Shown piece by piece: positions 62,643 through 64,000 of a stretch of DNA of 64,000 bases (position 1 is its first letter; each line of letters starts with the position of its first letter). Both the position numbers and the translations under genes were made by a program. The DNA is taken from contig NZ_BJTV01000005.1 of the NCBI RefSeq assembly GCF_007176755.1, positions 310,001 to 374,000 of the forward strand. Direction: 5' to 3'. The notes below the pieces were generated by a model. The model was not told the origin of the DNA and ran no database searches. It saw only the letters and a program-made list of their open reading frames with translations. The stretch comes from Streptomyces sp. 1-11. GTDB taxonomy: Bacteria; Actinomycetota; Actinomycetes; Streptomycetales; Streptomycetaceae.

Positions 62643-63416
62643 GTGGTTCGCATCCGAGTCCTGGTCGTCGACGACCACCGTATCTTCGCCGAGTCGCTGG
62701 CGGCCGCGCTGGCCGCCGAGCCCGACGTCGACGTCCTCGCCGCGGGCAGCGGCCCGGCCGCGCTGCGCTGTCTGGAGCGCGCGGCCGCCGAGGGCCGCCG
62801 TTACGACGTCCTCCTCGTGGACGCCGACCTGGGGACCGCGCTGCCCGGCGGCCGCCCGGCCGTGCCCGTGCACGACGGCGACGAGGAGGGCCTGGTCGAC
62901 GGGATCTCGCTGGTCGCGGGCGTCCGCGCCGCGCAGCCCGCGGTGCGCACGGTGGTCCTCGCCGAGCGGGACGACTCCCGGCGGGCCGCCCTCGCCCTGC
63001 AGGCCGGCGCCTCCGGCTGGGTCGCCAAGGACTGCTCGCTGTCCCGGCTGCTGACGGTGATCCGGGGGGTGCTGCGCGACGAGACGCATCTGCCGCCCGC
63101 CCTGCTCACCGGGGTCCTCAAGGAGCTGACGGCCGCCCGCAAGCACCGCACCGAGAGCGAACGGCTGGTGGAGTCGCTGACCCCGAGGGAGCGGGAGGTG
63201 CTGCGGTGCATGGTCGCGGGGCTCGGCCGCAAGGCCGTGGCGGAGCGGCTGTTCCTGTCCCCGCACACCGTGCGCACCCACATGCAGAACGTCCTCGGCA
63301 AACTGGGCGTCCACTCGACCCTCGCCGCCGTCGCGCTCGCCCGCAGGGCCGGGGTCGGTCCGGCCGACCTGGGGCCCACCGGGCCCCTCGGGGTGGAGGA
63401 GAGCAGCAGCGCCTGA
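62643..63416 (+). CDS. Orphan LuxR-type (NarL family) response regulator
   Basis: A 257-residue regulator. The receiver starts VRIRVLVVDDHRIFAES with D10-D11, and the phospho-acceptor is Asp60 in YDVLLVDADLG; the switch Lys is in WVAKDCSL. After Asp60 an unusual ~25-residue insertion (GTALPGGRPAVPVHDGDEE) interrupts the usual fold. The LuxR helix-turn-helix is SLTPREREVLRCMVAGL and VAERLFLSPHTVRTHMQNVL. GTG 62643 follows AAGGGGG; an upstream GTG at 62619 is less likely. No kinase gene adjoins it. It converges with a MarR gene. Confidence 0.9.
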   Translation: MVRIRVLVVDDHRIFAESLAAALAAEPDVDVLAAGSGPAALRCLERAAAEGRRYDVLLVDADLGTALPGGRPAVPVHDGDEEGLVDGISLVAGVRAAQPAVRTVVLAERDDSRRAALALQAGASGWVAKDCSLSRLLTVIRGVLRDETHLPPALLTGVLKELTAARKHRTESERLVESLTPREREVLRCMVAGLGRKAVAERLFLSPHTVRTHMQNVLGKLGVHSTLAAVALARRAGVGPADLGPTGPLGVEESSSA

Positions 63417-63470
63417 CCGGCCCACGCGTCCCGGGCGTCGCGTCCGGGCCGCGGTGAGCCCGGCGGGTCC

Positions 63471-63968
63471 TCAGCCGGGGATGTTGTCGAACGGGGCAGT
63501 CAACTGACGCAGCAGACCGGCCAGTTCGGCCCGCTGAGCGCGGGACAGCTCGGCGAGGATCGCCCGCTCCTGCTCCAGCAGCCCCGCGAGTGCCTGGTCC
63601 GCGCGGTCCTGGCCGGTGTCGGTCAGCCGGACCAGCACGCCCCGCCGGTCGCTCGGATCCGGCAGCCGCTCCACCAGGCCCTTCTTGGCGAGCCGGTCGA
63701 TCCGGTTGGTCATGGTGCCCGAGGTGACCAGGGTCTGGGTCAGCAACTGCCCGGGTGAGAGCTGGTAAGGGGTTCCCGCGCGCCGCAGCGCGGTCAGCAC
63801 GTCGAACTCCCAGGGCTCGAGCTGATGTTCGGCGAACGCCAGCCGGCGCGCGCGGTCCAGGTGCCGGGCCAGCCTGCTCACCCGGCTGAGCACCTCGAGC
63901 GGCTCCACGTCGAGGTCCGGGCGCTCCCGGCGCCACGCTGCGACCAGTCGATCGACCTCGTCCTCCAT
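63471..63968 (-). CDS. MarR family transcriptional regulator
   Basis: A 165-residue winged-helix protein. The DNA-binding part is WEFDVLTALRRAG, LSPGQLLTQTLVTSGTMTNR and IDRLAKKGLVERLPDPSDRRG (the wing with the conserved DxRxG). The C-terminal helix completes the dimer. ATG 63968 is preceded at 7 nt by TACACT, a leaderless pattern. The palindrome TGTCGACA at 63989-63996 lies just upstream, a possible operator. The divergent gene it may control would be to the right, outside the window. Confidence 0.92.
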   Translation of the reverse strand: MEDEVDRLVAAWRRERPDLDVEPLEVLSRVSRLARHLDRARRLAFAEHQLEPWEFDVLTALRRAGTPYQLSPGQLLTQTLVTSGTMTNRIDRLAKKGLVERLPDPSDRRGVLVRLTDTGQDRADQALAGLLEQERAILAELSRAQRAELAGLLRQLTAPFDNIPG

Positions 63969-64000
63969 GGAGATCAGTGTAGTGGTTGTGTCGACATGAA

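Overview
The window is a very GC-rich, single-copy stretch of an actinobacterial chromosome, almost certainly Streptomyces. Supporting signs are the codon bias, an SsgA-like sporulation protein, SepX/Glp divisome genes, RpfB, a Streptomyces-type galTEK operon, many GTG starts, and many genes whose start codon lies 6-7 nt after a -10 hexamer (leaderless mRNAs). I see no integrase, transposase, phage gene, CRISPR array or biosynthetic cluster. It reads as core chromosome, dense with housekeeping and developmental genes: 58 protein-coding genes (one cut by the left edge) and one tRNA.

Layout. 1-8.2 kb: edge fragment of a membrane protein, MTA phosphorylase, a Ruc-like FmdB zinc ribbon preceded by a CIRCE (HrcA) element, an MFS carrier, a cation/proton antiporter and a penicillin-acylase-family enzyme. 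8.2-14.5 kb: 5-formyl-THF cyclo-ligase divergent from galU-glp-moaC-moaB-rimJ-sepX, a syntenic block that joins sugar nucleotide, molybdopterin-like and divisome genes. 14.5-20.6 kb: tRNA-Ala(CGC), an acetyltransferase, exonuclease III, and a MerR regulator divergent from a coupled Baeyer-Villiger monooxygenase/hydrolase/SDR operon. 20.6-31.2 kb: a repeat array, a tricorn-type protease, a TetR-MMPL pair with two operators, and assorted small enzymes. 31.3-34 kb: an ECF metal transporter (CbiO, CbiQ, CbiMN fusion) under a probable Nur box. 34-44.7 kb: ssgE, two tandem penicillin-binding proteins, a CPT-like phosphotransferase, protein O-mannosyltransferase divergent from rsmI, a dimethylformamidase-like secreted protein and tatD. 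44.8-54 kb: rpfB-ksgA-ispE-ABC-F, then two tandem membrane-anchored beta-propeller proteins. 54-64 kb: an atypical response regulator, a galactose locus (SSS symporter divergent from galT-galE-galK) with TGTGAT operators, CbiZ, a Uma2-type nuclease-fold protein, an acetyltransferase, a second orphan response regulator and a MarR regulator.

How the parts relate. Several genes concern growth and envelope biology: glp/sepX (septation), ssgE, two PBPs, pmt, rpfB, galU. The best regulatory leads are direct sequence matches: CIRCE before the Ruc-like gene, a Nur box before the metal transporter, paired TetR operators and gal hexamer operators. I found no wholly new multi-gene defence or biosynthetic system. 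The most distinctive items are the Glp-SepX locus, the HrcA-controlled Ruc homologue, the paired proline-rich propeller proteins, the receiver without a phospho-acceptor, and several short intergenic repeat arrays. All family calls come from reading motifs; no database search was run.
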